A stretch of 64,000 nucleotides of DNA from Sequoia sempervirens (taxonomy: Eukaryota > Streptophyta > Pinopsida > Cupressales > Cupressaceae), in the NCBI GenBank assembly GCA_007258455.2, contig VDFB02252616.1, forward strand, positions 119,076,552-119,140,551. Direction: 5' to 3'. Of this stretch, positions 36,280-48,731 are shown piece by piece. Position numbers and translations under genes: made by a program. The notes under the pieces were generated by a model, which had not been told where the DNA came from, searched no databases, and worked only from the letters and a program-made list of their open reading frames with translations. Numbering within the stretch: the stretch's first letter is position 1; each line of letters opens with the position of its first letter.

Positions 36280-37600
36280 GAGATGAAAATTAATATTGAT
36301 ATTTCTAAATAATTTAATTATTATATAGATACCGTAGATACCACAAATGATTCTACTAAAGAAGTAGAATTATATTTTTCTAATTATAAGCAATTACAAG
36401 AGAGAGAACCTTGGGAAACTGTTAATAAGATTGAGTTTGATGTTGAAATGAAAGATGTGATTTATGAAAATTCAAGACCTAAGAAATTCTATCCATATGT
36501 AGTTGCAAGCTATATACTCAACATTGATAAAATAGTTGACCCATATGATACAATCTGTACTTGGGCAGATACTTTGGAAAATTTCTTTGACAAAACTAGT
36601 CAATGGACAAAAATAGTAAAAGTATTATATGCAATAAGACTTATGTCAGGAAAACTAAAACACTAGTGGAATAATCTACCAGATGATAGCCCAACAACAA
36701 AGATTAGTGAAGATGAAGAAATAGTTAAACAGATTGACATGGGAATGATATTTTTTTTGTTGGCATTGAATAATTTAAATTTTTTATTACTGATTTATTT
36801 TGTGGTGATAGAAAGAACCATGTTACTGAGGCAAAAAATATGTTGCAAGTAATGAAGCTCAAAAATTTAGCTAAGTTTCATGAATATAATCTTGCATTTG
36901 AGAATTATATGATCATTGTTGATAAGACTTAAGTTGTTACAAGAAAAGAATATTACTTGAGTTCTTTTCCTTGTGGTTTGCGTTAATGGGTTGAAGATTA
37001 TATTATTAGAAAGAAAGGAAAAATAGTAGCCCAATGTACTTTTGTAGAACTCAAGTCTTTGATTGGTTATAAATTGGAGAAATAATGTCTTTTAGGGGAA
37101 TTATAAAAAAATGGAGATGAGTATAATTATACTTGTAATTTTAAAGAATTCTATGATTTATCTCCAATTAATTAGATAAAAGATTTTACAAATCTAAAAT
37201 AGTTTAAGAAAAGAGGTTGTGGAAGTAAATGTAAATGCAAGAAGTGTTACATTTTAGAAAAGATTCTAGATATGCATTTAAAAGGAGAAAACATGGAAAA
37301 TATGGCCACAAAAGAAAGTACAAAAATTTTCCTTTCCAAAAGCGGAAGTTCTCTAAAAATACTCCATAATTTTTGTTTAAAAAGAAGAAATAGAAAGGTC
37401 CCTAGGGATGTGAAATGGTTTATTTATAAAGGACCTCATTATGCCACATATTGTCCAAAAAATCTTAATCCTGGTACAAAGGTTTATGCAATGTTTGAAT
37501 ACAAGAATCAGGATTGGGAAGTGCTAAATATTCATGATATTTCTCAAGAAATGGATGATCTATATGAATTAATAGAAATAGTTCCTAATAGATAAAATAT
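36280..37600 (+). pseudogene. Pararetrovirus coat protein remnant with zinc knuckle
   Basis: Acidic N-terminal part (36330-36445), then the open stretch 36448-36666 with SYILNIDKIVDPYDTI and FFDKTSQWTKI, a stop, and further broken coat-like sequence. The open stretch 37272-37595 carries a basic region and a knuckle-like FIYKGPHYATYCP near 37420-37458; the H and last C of C-x2-C-x4-H-x4-C remain, the first two cysteines are lost. In caulimovirids this knuckle binds the genomic RNA during packaging. At least six stops or frameshifts. Confidence 0.65.
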
Positions 37601-38079
37601 AGTCAAAATAAAGTCTCAAAAGGATAAGCATAAAAGGATACCTTCTTCCAGTTCATAACTTGAAACATCCTTCTCAGAAGAAGATGAATATTTCTTGGTT
37701 ACATTACTAAAAAATTCTTTGAACAATGTGCAAATGAAATTAGATATTGATAAATCCAAAGATCCTTATAAAATGGTAGGAACTAGAGAAGAAAGAAGAG
37801 ATTTTGTCAATCAAGATTTAAGGAAAATGAAGAAGCTCAAGACAAAAAAGAAGAGATTCAAAAACAATTAAAGCAATGGGATAAGAAGATATAAAATAAT
37901 TCAAATCATGGATACAAAATCCCACCATGGTAGAAAAATAGAAGTTCTTCTAATAATTCTTCTTCCAAAAGAATAGGTAACTATGATTCAAAATATTGAT
38001 TCAATTGCTTTATTCAAGAAACTGGATCTATTAACTAAGGATGTGGCAGATTTAACAAGACTGGTCAAAACATAGTCTA

Positions 38080-38084
38080 AAGAA
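38080..38084. repeat. Target site duplication AAGAA, left copy
   Basis: AAGAA precedes the TRIM at 38080-38084 and follows it at 38458-38462, exactly. Confidence 0.9.
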
Positions 38085-38457
38085 TGTTGCAAGGTGTGCA
38101 CCCTTGGTCTCCTTGTGTTGTGCAGCGTAGGGCATGGATTCCTGACATGGCTTAACCGCCTCCCATGGATTCATTAACTCTAGTGGTTGTATCAAACATT
38201 AATAGATCAATCTTTTGGTGCAACAACAACCATTTGTGCAAAAATTGGTATCAGAGCTTGGGTCACAAGTTTGAACCACTTGCTTGCACTGGGGGGGTTT
38301 TTGCAAGGTGTGCGCCCTTAGTCTCCTTGTGTTGTGCAATGCAATGCTCAAGTTTGTGAAATAGCTTAACTACCTCCCATGGATTCATTAACTCTATCAA
38401 TTTTATCAAGCATTAACAAATTGATCTTTTGGTGTAACGAAAACTGCCTGTGCAACA
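38085..38457 (+). mobile_element. TRIM element, copy 2
   Basis: Same family as 17759-18130: 373 bp, terminal repeats about 38085-38240 and 38299-38457, exact primer site TGGTATCAGAGC at 38246-38257 and a G-rich polypurine tract (GGGGGGG, about 38291-38297). The second repeat has lost its TG start (TT instead). Perfect 5-bp duplications flank it. It lies in the pararetrovirus between coat and protease regions, so it postdates that integration. Confidence 0.93.
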
Positions 38458-38619
38458 AAGAAATAAAAAATCTTTCTTCTATAGTGGGAGAAATTAAGGA
38501 AATTTTGTTTAAAGCTAATCAACAGAGTTCTCAATAAGAAAAATCTTTAACAGAAGAAAGTGAAGATAGTGGTAGTAGTAGTAGCAACAAAAGCATACAT
38601 AAAATTAGAGATAAGGCAT

Positions 38620-39065
38620 GTTCTTTATTATTGGATAATAATGGTAATTATATTAGGATTAATTTTTATTTTCCAAATTTTAAGAAGATTCCTATGGATG
38701 CATTTGTGGATACTGGTTCTTCAAGGTCACTTATAAAAACAAATACAATTCCTCCAGAATTTTGGAAGCCAAGGCTTTATTTAGCTCACAGTTATGCCAC
38801 TAATGGAGAACATATTTAGATGGGAAGGTACACTCAAGATGTACATATTGAAATTATGGGTAAAATGTTTGTTGCAAATTTCATTGAATATAATGATTTA
38901 GAAGATGATGTTCTATTGGGTTACCTATTTCTTACAAAATCTGAACCTCTTCACTTTTGGAAACATAAGATTTCTTTGAGGCATGAAAATGGTGAGATTG
39001 ATATTTCTACTTTAAAAATTGTCAATCATAAATTTGAAAATGGTGGGAAAGATAAAAGAAAATAA
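38620..39065 (+). pseudogene. Pararetrovirus aspartic protease
   Basis: Retropepsin-like domain that would cleave the viral polyprotein. The catalytic motif AFVDTGSSRSLI is intact near 38700-38735. One in-frame TAG at 38817-38819 divides it; the frame then continues to 39065 with DDVLLGYLFL, which resembles the ILG-type second conserved motif. It is among the better preserved parts of the relic. Confidence 0.75.
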
Positions 39066-39224
39066 TTTGTAAAAGAACTAATAGAATCCCCTGCATAAGT
39101 ATTTGATGAAATTAGGAAAAGGTTTGAAAAAGATTGTTGTAGTTTAAACCCATTACAGTTCTGGTCACAAGATCACGAAGAATGTGAAATCTAGATAAGA
39201 CCAGAATGTCAATCAGTCATCCCA

Positions 39225-40045
39225 CATGAGATAGCTTATCTTACGATCCCATCAAAGGTAAAGGAGGTGGGTGAACATTTAAATGAGTTACTTGAAGGAC
39301 ATTTCATCCATCCTAGCAAAAGTCCTTTCTCTTGCCCAACATTCCTAGTAAATAAAAGAGTCGAGAAGGAAAGAGGTAAAAAGAGACTTTGTATAAATTA
39401 TAAACTTCTTAATGATATAATCATTCCATTTAACTATCCAATTCCATTTAGTGCTGACTTAATCAAGAGAGCTGCTTATAAGAAGATATTTTTCTAAGTT
39501 TGTATGCAAGTCAAGATTTTGGAAAATCAATGTTAAAGAATTATATAGGTATAAGACTACATTCTCAATCCCACAAGTTCTATATAAATGGAATGTAATA
39601 TCATTTAGTCTTTGTACAACACCTTATTTTCAAAAATGAATGGATCAAGCCCTAAGGCATCTCAAATATTTTTTGTACAATATATATTGATGACATAATT
39701 GTTTTCTATGATTTTGAATCTGACCACTTGCAGCATATAGAATATCTATATGCATCCATAAGGAAGTATGGAATATGTTTATCAACCAAAAATAAGGTAA
39801 TTAGTAAAATCCAAATAGATTTCTTAGGATTATATCTTGACAAGGGAAATATCAAATTACAACCTCATATTCTACAAAGGATTCAAGAATTTCCTAATAT
39901 TTTACAAGATAAAAAAATACAAAGGTTTTTAGGTTGTCTTAACTATGCTTCACCCTTCTATAAAGATCTTGCAGAAGACAAGAAGGAAATCCAAGAGAAT
40001 CTAAAGGAAAACAAAGAAGGATGGTCCCTAAAGGCAACATAAGTT
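39225..40045 (+). pseudogene. Pararetrovirus reverse transcriptase remnant
   Basis: Copies the genomic RNA into DNA. Visible: LLEGHFIHPSKSPFSCPTFL and KRLCINYKLLND (39280-39410), a frameshift near 39495, a decayed middle with the SFSLCTTP piece, the catalytic IDDII near 39685, then the open stretch 39728-40042 with QIDFLGLYL and RFLGCLNYAS. The last motif and the following FYKDLAED are typical of the caulimovirid RT connection. Motif order and style match caulimovirids rather than Copia or Gypsy. Confidence 0.85.
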
Positions 40046-40089
40046 GTTCAATGCATAAAAGCTAAATGGAAAATTTTTCCTTCATTACA

Positions 40090-40200
40090 AATACCAGCTC
40101 CAAGTTTACCACTATATTTATACTGGTGATTCTAATACAATTTGGTTTGTTGTGCTTATATAGGAAGAAGAAAATGGAAAAAGGAATATATGTGGATATC
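40090..40200 (+). pseudogene. Pararetrovirus RNase H, N-terminal part
   Basis: Degraded first strand of RNase H (TGDSNTIWFVVL near 40121-40158) and a segment ending in CGY at the break. RNase H removes RNA from the hybrid during replication. The domain is cut at 40200 by the Gypsy element and continues at 63685. Confidence 0.75.
40196..40200. repeat. Target site duplication ATATC, left copy (Gypsy)
   Basis: ATATC here and at 63680-63684, on either side of the complete nested block. Confidence 0.9.
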
Positions 40201-40616
40201 TGTAATAACCCATTCAAAATTATTACTTAATTAATATTATTGTAAATGACACATGAATATACTCCAAATTAAAAAGACATAACTAGTGGCTAAAGTCAAT
40301 CATAGCTGCACATGCCCATTTAAAATGAGTCAAAGATTCTTATATTCACTTCAAAAGTCAAATTACAATATCAGGTTTGACTTGGCTCTCAAGGCCAAAA
40401 TTCAATACAATGTACACTTTACATCAAATACATGAATGTATTTCATCAAAAGACATCTTAGACTAAAATAGTCTTGTGAACAACTAAGGTTCTTCTTTGA
40501 TGCTCTCCTCCACTGGTGGACAAGAACATGATTGAAGCACTTTACTACCCAACCACAAAGCTTACACTTCCTCGGAATTCTTCCAACTTGAAGAATGGCC
40601 GACCCTACACGGAAAG

Positions 40617-43600
40617 TGTAATGCCCCACCTTGCAACCCCAAAGAAAACTAATACTTCTAACATTTATAGTACAATTTTTTTTTAAACAATTAAAGTGTA
40701 TAAATTATTGTATACATTAAATTTAAAAGATTACAAATTAGACACCTAAGTCCTTTGGGGTACACGAGGCAGCATTACGTAACTAATTCATTAATTCACT
40801 TTACTTCAATTTTAAACATTAATAAATGATAAACAACATGACAAAAATAATCCATATAATACCATACAAAAAAATTACATTAAATTAATCATGAAGATAT
40901 TAAGTACATATTTCCACAGATACAACATAACATTGACAGTATTTACATATGGTAATTCAAGAATGATTTACACGGTATGACAATACATTACATAAATCTG
41001 ATAGTACATCTCAATGTACACAAATAAAGTTACATCATAAGTCTTCCCAACACATGTGGGAGTGATACATCAATACATAGAATACATCTGGAGTACAAAT
41101 ATACATCTAGTAATATATGAATCCTGGATCAAACTGCATCCGCAAAACTCTACACTGAATGGTACAACTGCATCGAAGGGGACCGAATGGGGTGCGTAGC
41201 ATGTTCCACCCAACCACCCCTATGCTGGGAGTAAACAAGGAAGGATCCCCGACCAAGCACATCCCAAAAGTAAGGCAAGACTAAACTCCAGACACGAAAA
41301 GTAAGAGAACACAAGAAAATACCTCATAATGACAATAAATCATCAAAACATAACAATAGACCACTTCCAGCATATTACAACAATAAGTCACAAATCATAT
41401 CATCAATAAATCTCAAGACATAATATCAATAGACCACTTCCAGAGGATTTCAATAAAACATCTCAAAAAGAATGCTAGAGGAGAGTGTCATCGCATGGCC
41501 TTACATGAATTATCCAGACATCCTGTCTCAAGGTGCCACCTCCATCTATACATGGATTATCCAAACAACCTATCACCAGGTGTCGCCTCCATCTATGGTT
41601 ATCCTAAGTTCCTATCTCAAGGCGCTGCTCTATAGGGTTACTCATGCAAAACCGTTAACCTCTCGTGGAGACGAGGCAACAATCATGCCAACCACGGCCT
41701 TCTCAGCCCACCTTTAGTCTATGATAGCACTAACAGGCGGATGAGGCATCCATAATTATCTTATTAATGTTTAACTACCCACCCCCTAATTAATTACTTA
41801 GGTTATCATTTGTTACTCTAACTCTAACGTGGGTTACCCTAACAGCCCCTTAGTGCGCCGACCCCCACATAGAGCCACTCTATCTAGAACCCCAAAACAT
41901 AAAATCCAACACCAAAGAGTTGTACCACAAGAACACTAAACCAACAAATGGAACATCCACACAAAACCATCTCACCAAAATCATATGAAACACATCCATA
42001 AAATGGTACAATCCATGTGTAAACCCAAATCACAACCATAGTCAAAACATAGGCCAAATGTCAAATTACAAGATCAAATATAAACATCAATATCCCCACC
42101 TCTGGAAGTCCCTAATCAACAACTTAAGATCCTATAGAAGGATAAACTAACTCAAGGGTTTCTCCACATGATACAAATCCAATAAAGAGAAAACCACAAA
42201 TGATTCAACAACCAATCTCGAGAGTACACAATTATGTAAACACAACGCCATATAAGACATTTCAATACACAACACTTTCACCAAATAAATGAATTAATTA
42301 CTCGAGAATAATCAATTTAATTTAAATCACAAATTTTATTTCTAATTTACACAATTACACTATACCATTGCAACTTTTTAAAATTATCTAATAAATTCAT
42401 AATCGCAGCATATAAAATCCTTTATATATATATATATAAATATATATACATATATACACTTTTATGCGTATATACATATATACACTTTTATGCGTATATA
42501 CATATATACATATAGATGTATATATAAAATAGAACATATATTAAAATTATGCATTTAAATCATCTTATAAAATAATTAATAAAATAACTTACTGTAAAAA
42601 ATCACGGCAGTATATATTTATATATATATACATATATATTAATATTAATATATATATATATATATTTATATAATCAACATATAAAACAAAAATCGAATGA
42701 ACCACATTCGAAATTTAAAGAAAAAAATAAAAACAACATTTAATGAAATTCCCCCCAAAGCTTGTGGTACTGCGTACCACAGGGTGGGCAGGCCGCAGCC
42801 CCACACGGCTGTGACCAGCAACCTCAGCTGTTGTGCACAGCCCGTGGTGGCTGCGTACAACCTGCCACAACGGTCGTGGGTGGTACGGCTTCGGCTGACC
42901 ACCACCCCCAATACAAAATAAATTATATATTATATATATATATATATATTCTATATTACATTTCATTCAAAATACAAAAATGTCATATATACTTAGAATT
43001 CGTACTGTAATAAAAGGAATATATATATATTAAAAGAACAGTATATAACATATGTACATGTATATATATATATAGGTATATATATATATGCCCAAATAAC
43101 ACAAAATAAATAAACAAATAGGATGAAAACCAGTCCAATTCATTTTCCTTCAATCATAGAAAAAATATGGGTAAACAATTTTAATACCCTAATAAATTGA
43201 TTTTCTTTCACATCACAAATTTCACAACTAAATTTTTTATTAACGAAATTCTAAAGGTTTCCCTACAGTTTTCTACAGAAGATTCAAAGGTTTAGCACAC
43301 AAAAAAATTTCAATCACAGAACCCTCTTTCAAAAACAGAGAAATTGATTTTCAAATATGGTAGCCAAGATTCTTGTTTACAGGAAAATAAATCAGATGAA
43401 ATAATAAATTTAAAAGAACCTGGAGTCCTTCGTTTGATGTTGAATCCAAACACGGTGACTCTTCTTCCTCTTTCGAAAACAAACTTCCTCTGCAATTCCT
43501 TCTCAAATTCCTTTCAACTAACTTCTGAATCAATTTCCCATTCTTTTCTTACAGAACAGTTTTAACAGAGAAGCACAAACAACCTTTTTTTTTTCCTTTC

Positions 43601-44625
43601 CAAAACCAAAACCAAAAACCATTCTTGTGTGTGTGTGTAGCCACTTCTTTTTTTTTGTCACAATAAAAATAAAGAAAAATAAATAAAGCTCTTCTTTTTT
43701 TTTCTCAAAAATCCAACCCATCCATTCGTTCTTTTTTTTGCTTTAAAAGCTCACACTTATCTCACAAATTTTAATTAAAAATTCATTATTTTCACATGAT
43801 ATTATCCCCACAAGATATTCTCTTTTGATTTTCTAATTTTAATATCTTGAAAAAGATGATTTATAATTATCACCAACATTATTTATTTAAATTAATTACT
43901 TACACCTTTTAATTAAATATTTTTAATTTACAATATTTAACTCCAAAATTACAATTACTCACAATTAATCATATCCACAAAATATCATTAATTTATTCCA
44001 TATAAAGTAAAAATAAATTAAATAACAACTAACCATAATTAAAATAAATAAACAACAACCAATATAGAGACAAGGACAAAGCCAAAACCATGACACAGCA
44101 AGACTTACAACGAAGTGATGGACTTGGGATGAGGACACTTCCTTATCAACTCCCTTTTTCAACATCGTACCCATTGGGTTAATTTAATCATTTCCCTTTC
44201 CTGCTGAAGCGGGTGGAATCGAGACTTTATTCTTGCAATTCCTGCATACAAACAAACGTCAAGTAACATGTAAATCTCCATTGCAGACACACCATGAAAA
44301 GTAATCGCAGGGTAGCAGGGCACTCGCAAGCAAGTGATGCTACTCCATCCTTTCACCAAGACTCACTAACAAACACATCATAAAACATAGCAACATAGAA
44401 TCACAATATCGACACATATAATATTAAAGAAAACCATAGCATAACCAACTAATATAACCACCACATAATGTATCATCAAACATCACAGTAATGTCAAGTG
44501 CAGCAAAACAACCAAACTATGAATCCACACACAACCAAGTCGGTGAACTAATCACCATCACAAACCAAGTATCAAACCAATACATAAGAGTATCAAAGAG
44601 TATCAACAACATGAGGGGTATTACA
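40617..44625 (-). mobile_element. Giant solo LTR, 4,009 bp, inside the Gypsy 3' LTR
   Basis: The plus strand runs from TGTAATGCCCCACC to GGGGTATTACA. The sister Gypsy LTR is uninterrupted at this point (near 55053), which defines the insertion. Flanks GAAAG (40612-40616) and AAAAT (44626-44630) match at three of five bases and occupy the expected positions. No gag or pol inside. Patches match 23481-28841 in reverse orientation (around 41165-41215 and 41820-41885). It contains AT microsatellites (42420-42670, 42925-43095), a 37-bp unit repeated near 42455-42515, and a GC-rich hairpin-forming patch at 42755-42910. Confidence 0.85.
42755..42910. repeat. GC-rich inverted-repeat patch
   Basis: About 155 bp of GC-rich DNA between AT microsatellites. 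It contains TGTGGTACTGCGTACCACA (8-bp perfect arms) and further CCACNAC/GTGGT inversions. Open frames exist on both strands but overlap and have no domain. Confidence 0.65.
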
Positions 44626-45404
44626 AAAATTTTAGCAAGAGAACAATTTGCAAGGTGGAATCTGGAGCATGCACATACATCAACATGCAATTCTATCTAC
44701 AAGTTAGAAAAGAAAATGCATGATCTAGATTGAAATTGTAAAGAGTGAAATTGCATAGCTCATACATACATAATGAACTAGATTGCTTGGCCAAGCATAA
44801 TAAATGTGTTGCAACAACAACAACAAACAATAGGTTCTGGTAAAGCAAACCTATACTCTCTGAACTCCATTTCGGCACCCGTCCTAAAAGGTAACTTTTT
44901 ACTATACATCTCATAACAACTATCTACCCTCTAGTAGCATCTACCTATAGGTGCTCTAGTCAACTAAGGTATCATTGTTATGTTCAAGTATTTAAAATAT
45001 TCTTTCACAAATGTCTTCAAAAGAAGAAACATAATTCTAATTTATACTCTAAATAGAAATCATATTTATGATTCAGAGAGTAATTCAACAATCAGTCATA
45101 TCATTCTTATAAATATCTTCTACCTATCATCTTAAGCATTTCCCTTTTAAAAAATGTAATAAAAATAAAAGTAGGTATGTCACAAGTATGTGTATGTACA
45201 TAGAGGAAGTCTATGTGGATACACATATATGTGCCTACTTATGTTTAAAGTTTGTGCATACATTTTGAAATATAAAATTCAAATTTGCAAACTTAAAATA
45301 GTATTCCCTTGACATTTCTTTTCAAAAATAAATAGACTGAACAAGTCTATGCTAACAGTTTCACACATACTGTTATTGCATTCTCACAACTGTGATACTC
45401 TAAC

Positions 45405-45650
45405 ATTGTTGTTTTCATAAGAACATTCATTGTTTAAGAAAAATAAGTACTATTTCCTACTAACAGTTGTAAATCTAGTTGTTTACATATGTACATTCAT
45501 TGTTTGAATAGAACAAGTATTGTTTCCTACTAAATAGTTATAGAACAAGCTATTCACACATGTACATTCATTGTTTTAAGAAAAACAAGTACCGTTTCCT
45601 ACCAAATTATCTTAAAACTAGTTGTTTTCAACTAAACAGTTTATTGAGCA
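45405..45650. repeat. Imperfect ~75-bp tandem repeat inside the Gypsy LTR
   Basis: ACATTCATTGTTT followed by AACAAGTA and TTTCCTAC recurs three times. The same array is present in the other LTR at about 55850-56050. Confidence 0.7.
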
Positions 45651-47334
45651 AGGTTGTTTCTAGCTATAATGATAACTTTTAACAAAACAAAGTTGTTTGC
45701 AAAATATTAACCATTGTTTACATCAAAACATTATTGTTTCAAACTAAACAGTTGCATTAATGTCATTTTTTTTTTTCATCTCAAGTTGTTTCCATGCTAA
45801 TGATCACTTCTCAAGTATTTATGGTTTTAAATAGAACAGGTTCTTCCACAATGTACTGAAAATAATCAAATAAAATTTCCCTGTTTCATACATAAGGACA
45901 AAATGTCTATTGTTCAAATTCTGAACACTTGCATCACTAAAAAATTTGATGAGCATCTTAATATTATAAAAAACTATGTTTGACATGTTTTGTTGAATAA
46001 ATATTTGAGTAAATGTTTATTTTAGACCAAGGAGGCATAGAAACTTCAAGTTCAGTCAATACTCATACCTTTTAGGCTGCAACAACAGACTACAGTTGCT
46101 CTAGGTCCACCAATCCCAATGGTTGGGTTTCTCCTTTCTAAACATCAATGATATATTTGAAATTTTCCCATGCGGGTTTACTATTTTATACCATGCATGC
46201 AAAAATATTCTGCATGCAGACTTTTTCTATATCCCAAACATGGATTCATGCCTTTGTTCTTATCGAACGAGGTTGATTTCTCACTAAATGAAAACTTACA
46301 TAAATTTATAAGGCTTAAGAAACATTCGACAAAGCCCCTCTCTATTATTGTCCCATTCGATAACAAGATTTAGATAAAATGCAAAGGATATACAATATAC
46401 AGAGGGGTCTCTTACCCTCGCTTAGATCGTAGTTGATCCTTCACAAAAGAATAATATCAACTAACACATAGTCATTGGAATAATTTTTGATATCCAACAT
46501 AGGTTGAACATTTAAATGAAGATAGCGATAATGGTTGAGTCTTTGAAGCTCTTCGAGCCTTGGCCAGCCAATATGGTGGATACAAATCCTTTTTAAAATA
46601 AAAAACACAGGGTTGAAAACCCTCTTTCAGGGGATCATTGATCGATCCACAATATGTTTGTTCATCATAAAATACAGTGAAATGGAATAGAGATTCTGAT
46701 TGACATCGAATGGCTTGCATGAGAGTGTGACCTTAAGAACAGTCTTAACTTAATACTCTAAGGCTCGGCTTAGCTCAGAGAGCTAGCCGTAAGGCTTCTA
46801 CATAAAGCTCATACAATACAATTGCAGGCCAAGCGACCCAACAGTGGTCAATGCCATGCCATTCGGCTCAAGGCCATGGTATTTATCAAGAATGCAACTT
46901 ACTATTTGAATAATGAAATTGACATATAAAAATGGAAGAATAACATTTGACAATGAGGAAAAAAATGATAGAAGAGAATCAATTTTTCTTTCTTAAGTGA
47001 TTGGATTACCTCATAAATTGAGCTTGAATGAGTTTATCCCTTGATTTTTTCCTCACCCACGAGCTCTCTCTCTGCTTTTTTATTCCCAACAAACAACTTT
47101 TTCTTGTGTTTTTTTTCACCCACCGCCTATGTTCAAAATGGAAACAACATCTTCCTTTTTGCATGCCTCTAGCGGAGGCAATATTGCCTTACCACCAGCC
47201 ACTACACATTTGAATATTTCCATTATTATCATGGTAGACCACATCCTACATAATCTTCTTTGATTTCTACACAGTCCAATATTAAAACATCATTGCTTAT
47301 CAAATTCAGTTCGATATTAAATTTGAATATGCAT

Positions 47335-47391
47335 TCATGTATATGTATATGTATGTATATATATGTGTGTGTGTGTGTAATATATACATAC

Positions 47392-47429
<38 letters not shown>

Positions 47430-47500
47430 GTTTTAAAATGGTTTCATTCTTATTTACCATGTTTTTGAATAATGTGTGTGTATATATATATGTGTTCATG
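47335..47500. repeat. TA/GTAT microsatellite in the Gypsy 3' LTR
   Basis: TATG, TACA and TA runs. The homologous site in the other LTR (57780-57990) is much longer. Confidence 0.85.
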
Positions 47501-48127
47501 TATAAGTTTGCTTGTAATGGCTTACAAGTTTCATACACTATTACTTAGAATAAGGAGCTTAAATTCAAACTTGAGCATCTATATATATTAAAAGGGAAGT
47601 TTCTTTCTTTACACTTAATTTCCACATAATGAAATCTCTTGTCTTTTTTAATCATTCTTTTAAATACTTTCTTTCATTTCTTCAAACACAAAGTTTGAGT
47701 AGACAAACTTTAATCTACAAGCCATTATTTTCAATAACAGAGAAAATTCAAGACAAGAAATTTTTTTCTCTTATATACGCAATTTAATTCAAATGCAAGT
47801 CATCATGCCATTTTTGGTGTGTGCAACCGGAATTCCAACTGGCTTACCCTTCGATCTAGCTAAACAATCCTACTTCAACCATGTTCTCATCCTTCAACTT
47901 GTCACCCTGCAACTGCACATGCTTGCACTTGCAAATTGATTAGTAACGTTCAATTCTTGGTAACACATAAAAAAATATTTTTTCAAAAGTTTGCAAGGTC
48001 AACATCAATCAACTTCTTTTATTCAATTTTTAAATATTCTAGGTCTCCATTTAATATTTAATTGAATTTATTCAATAATTTAATTTACCATATTATGATA
48101 TATATGCAATAAAATTGGGTTATGACA

Positions 48128-48142
48128 TCCTTCCCCTCTTGG
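48128..48142 (-). promoter_or_regulatory. Gypsy polypurine tract
   Basis: On the element strand CCAAGAGGGGAAGGA directly precedes TGTCATAACC, the start of the 3' LTR. It would prime plus-strand DNA synthesis. Confidence 0.8.
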
Positions 48143-48204
48143 AAGATACATCGTCCCGATGTCTAGTAAGTTGAATAAAAGAACATCATATCAAATTTTG
48201 AACA

Positions 48205-48410
48205 TTCATGTCTATCTCAACATCTCATCACAAATATGTCTTTTTCAACATCTTACCAAAAATGTATGTCTATTCCAACATCACATCAAGAATATATGTC
48301 TATTTCAACATCACATCAAAAATATATGTCTATTTCAACATCACATCAAGAATATATGTCTATTTCAACATTGCATCAAAAATATGTCTATTTCAACATC
48401 AAAATTTTAA
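48205..48410. repeat. 30-bp tandem repeat near the Gypsy 3' end
   Basis: The unit, close to ATGTCTATTTCAACATCACA plus about ten more bases, is repeated about six times with small changes. It lies between the chromodomain and the polypurine tract. The open frames in all three plus frames (for example YVYFNITS repeats) are produced by the repeat. Confidence 0.85.
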
Positions 48411-48479
48411 AGCATGAAATATCATAGTATCTCAATCCAAAATTTTCAAACAAAATTATTGACTTTCTTTTTCAAGAAA

Positions 48480-48640
48480 GAAAATGGGGAAGGAGCATTC
48501 TATTTCTTCTGCATCCTCCCAAGTAGCATTTTCCTCCGAGTTTTGGTCCCATTGGACCTTACACTAAGCAATATCTCTGCTTTGCAACTTAACGTTGCAT
48601 CTATCCAAGATTCCAATGGGCTCCACTAGCACCACTCATG
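48480..48640 (-). pseudogene. Gypsy chromodomain
   Basis: The minus strand reads KVQWDQNSEENATWEDAEEI followed by a short FPIFF end, the standard C-terminal chromodomain signature of plant chromoviruses (K-V-x-W, then ATWE). Upstream is LHNVFHVSLLRPYHPD, the usual link from integrase. The domain guides integration to certain chromatin. It places the element among chromoviruses; the Tekay/Del group is likely but not proven. Confidence 0.8.
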
Positions 48641-48731
48641 GATCTTGTACCTGCAAGGATTTCCAATCAAGTACATGAGTCACATCAGGATGATATGGCC
48701 TAAGCAAAGAAACATGAAACACATTATGAAG

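Larger units (their letters stand above)
30205..40200 (+). mobile_element. Endogenous caulimovirid-like pararetrovirus, left part (interrupted)
   Basis: Order on the plus strand: promoter-like TATA, tRNA-Met primer site, unknown ORF, coat-like region, [LTR element], second coat-like region with a zinc knuckle remnant, [TRIM], aspartic protease, reverse transcriptase, start of RNase H. There are no LTRs and no integrase, as expected of a pararetrovirus. Every frame carries stops and frameshifts. RNase H is cut at 40200 by the Gypsy element and resumes at 63685. The genus is not assigned; gymnosperm endogenous caulimovirids are an obvious comparison. Confidence 0.8.

Noticed and set aside
42666..43010. 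Four overlapping open frames on both strands
   Set aside because: They arise from a GC-rich inverted-repeat patch free of AT-type stops; no domain.
48205..48410. CRISPR-like array
   Set aside because: The repeats are contiguous with no spacers and sit in a plant retrotransposon.
48159..48427. Overlapping open frames in all three plus frames
   Set aside because: Produced by a 30-bp tandem repeat, a multiple of three that keeps every frame open.
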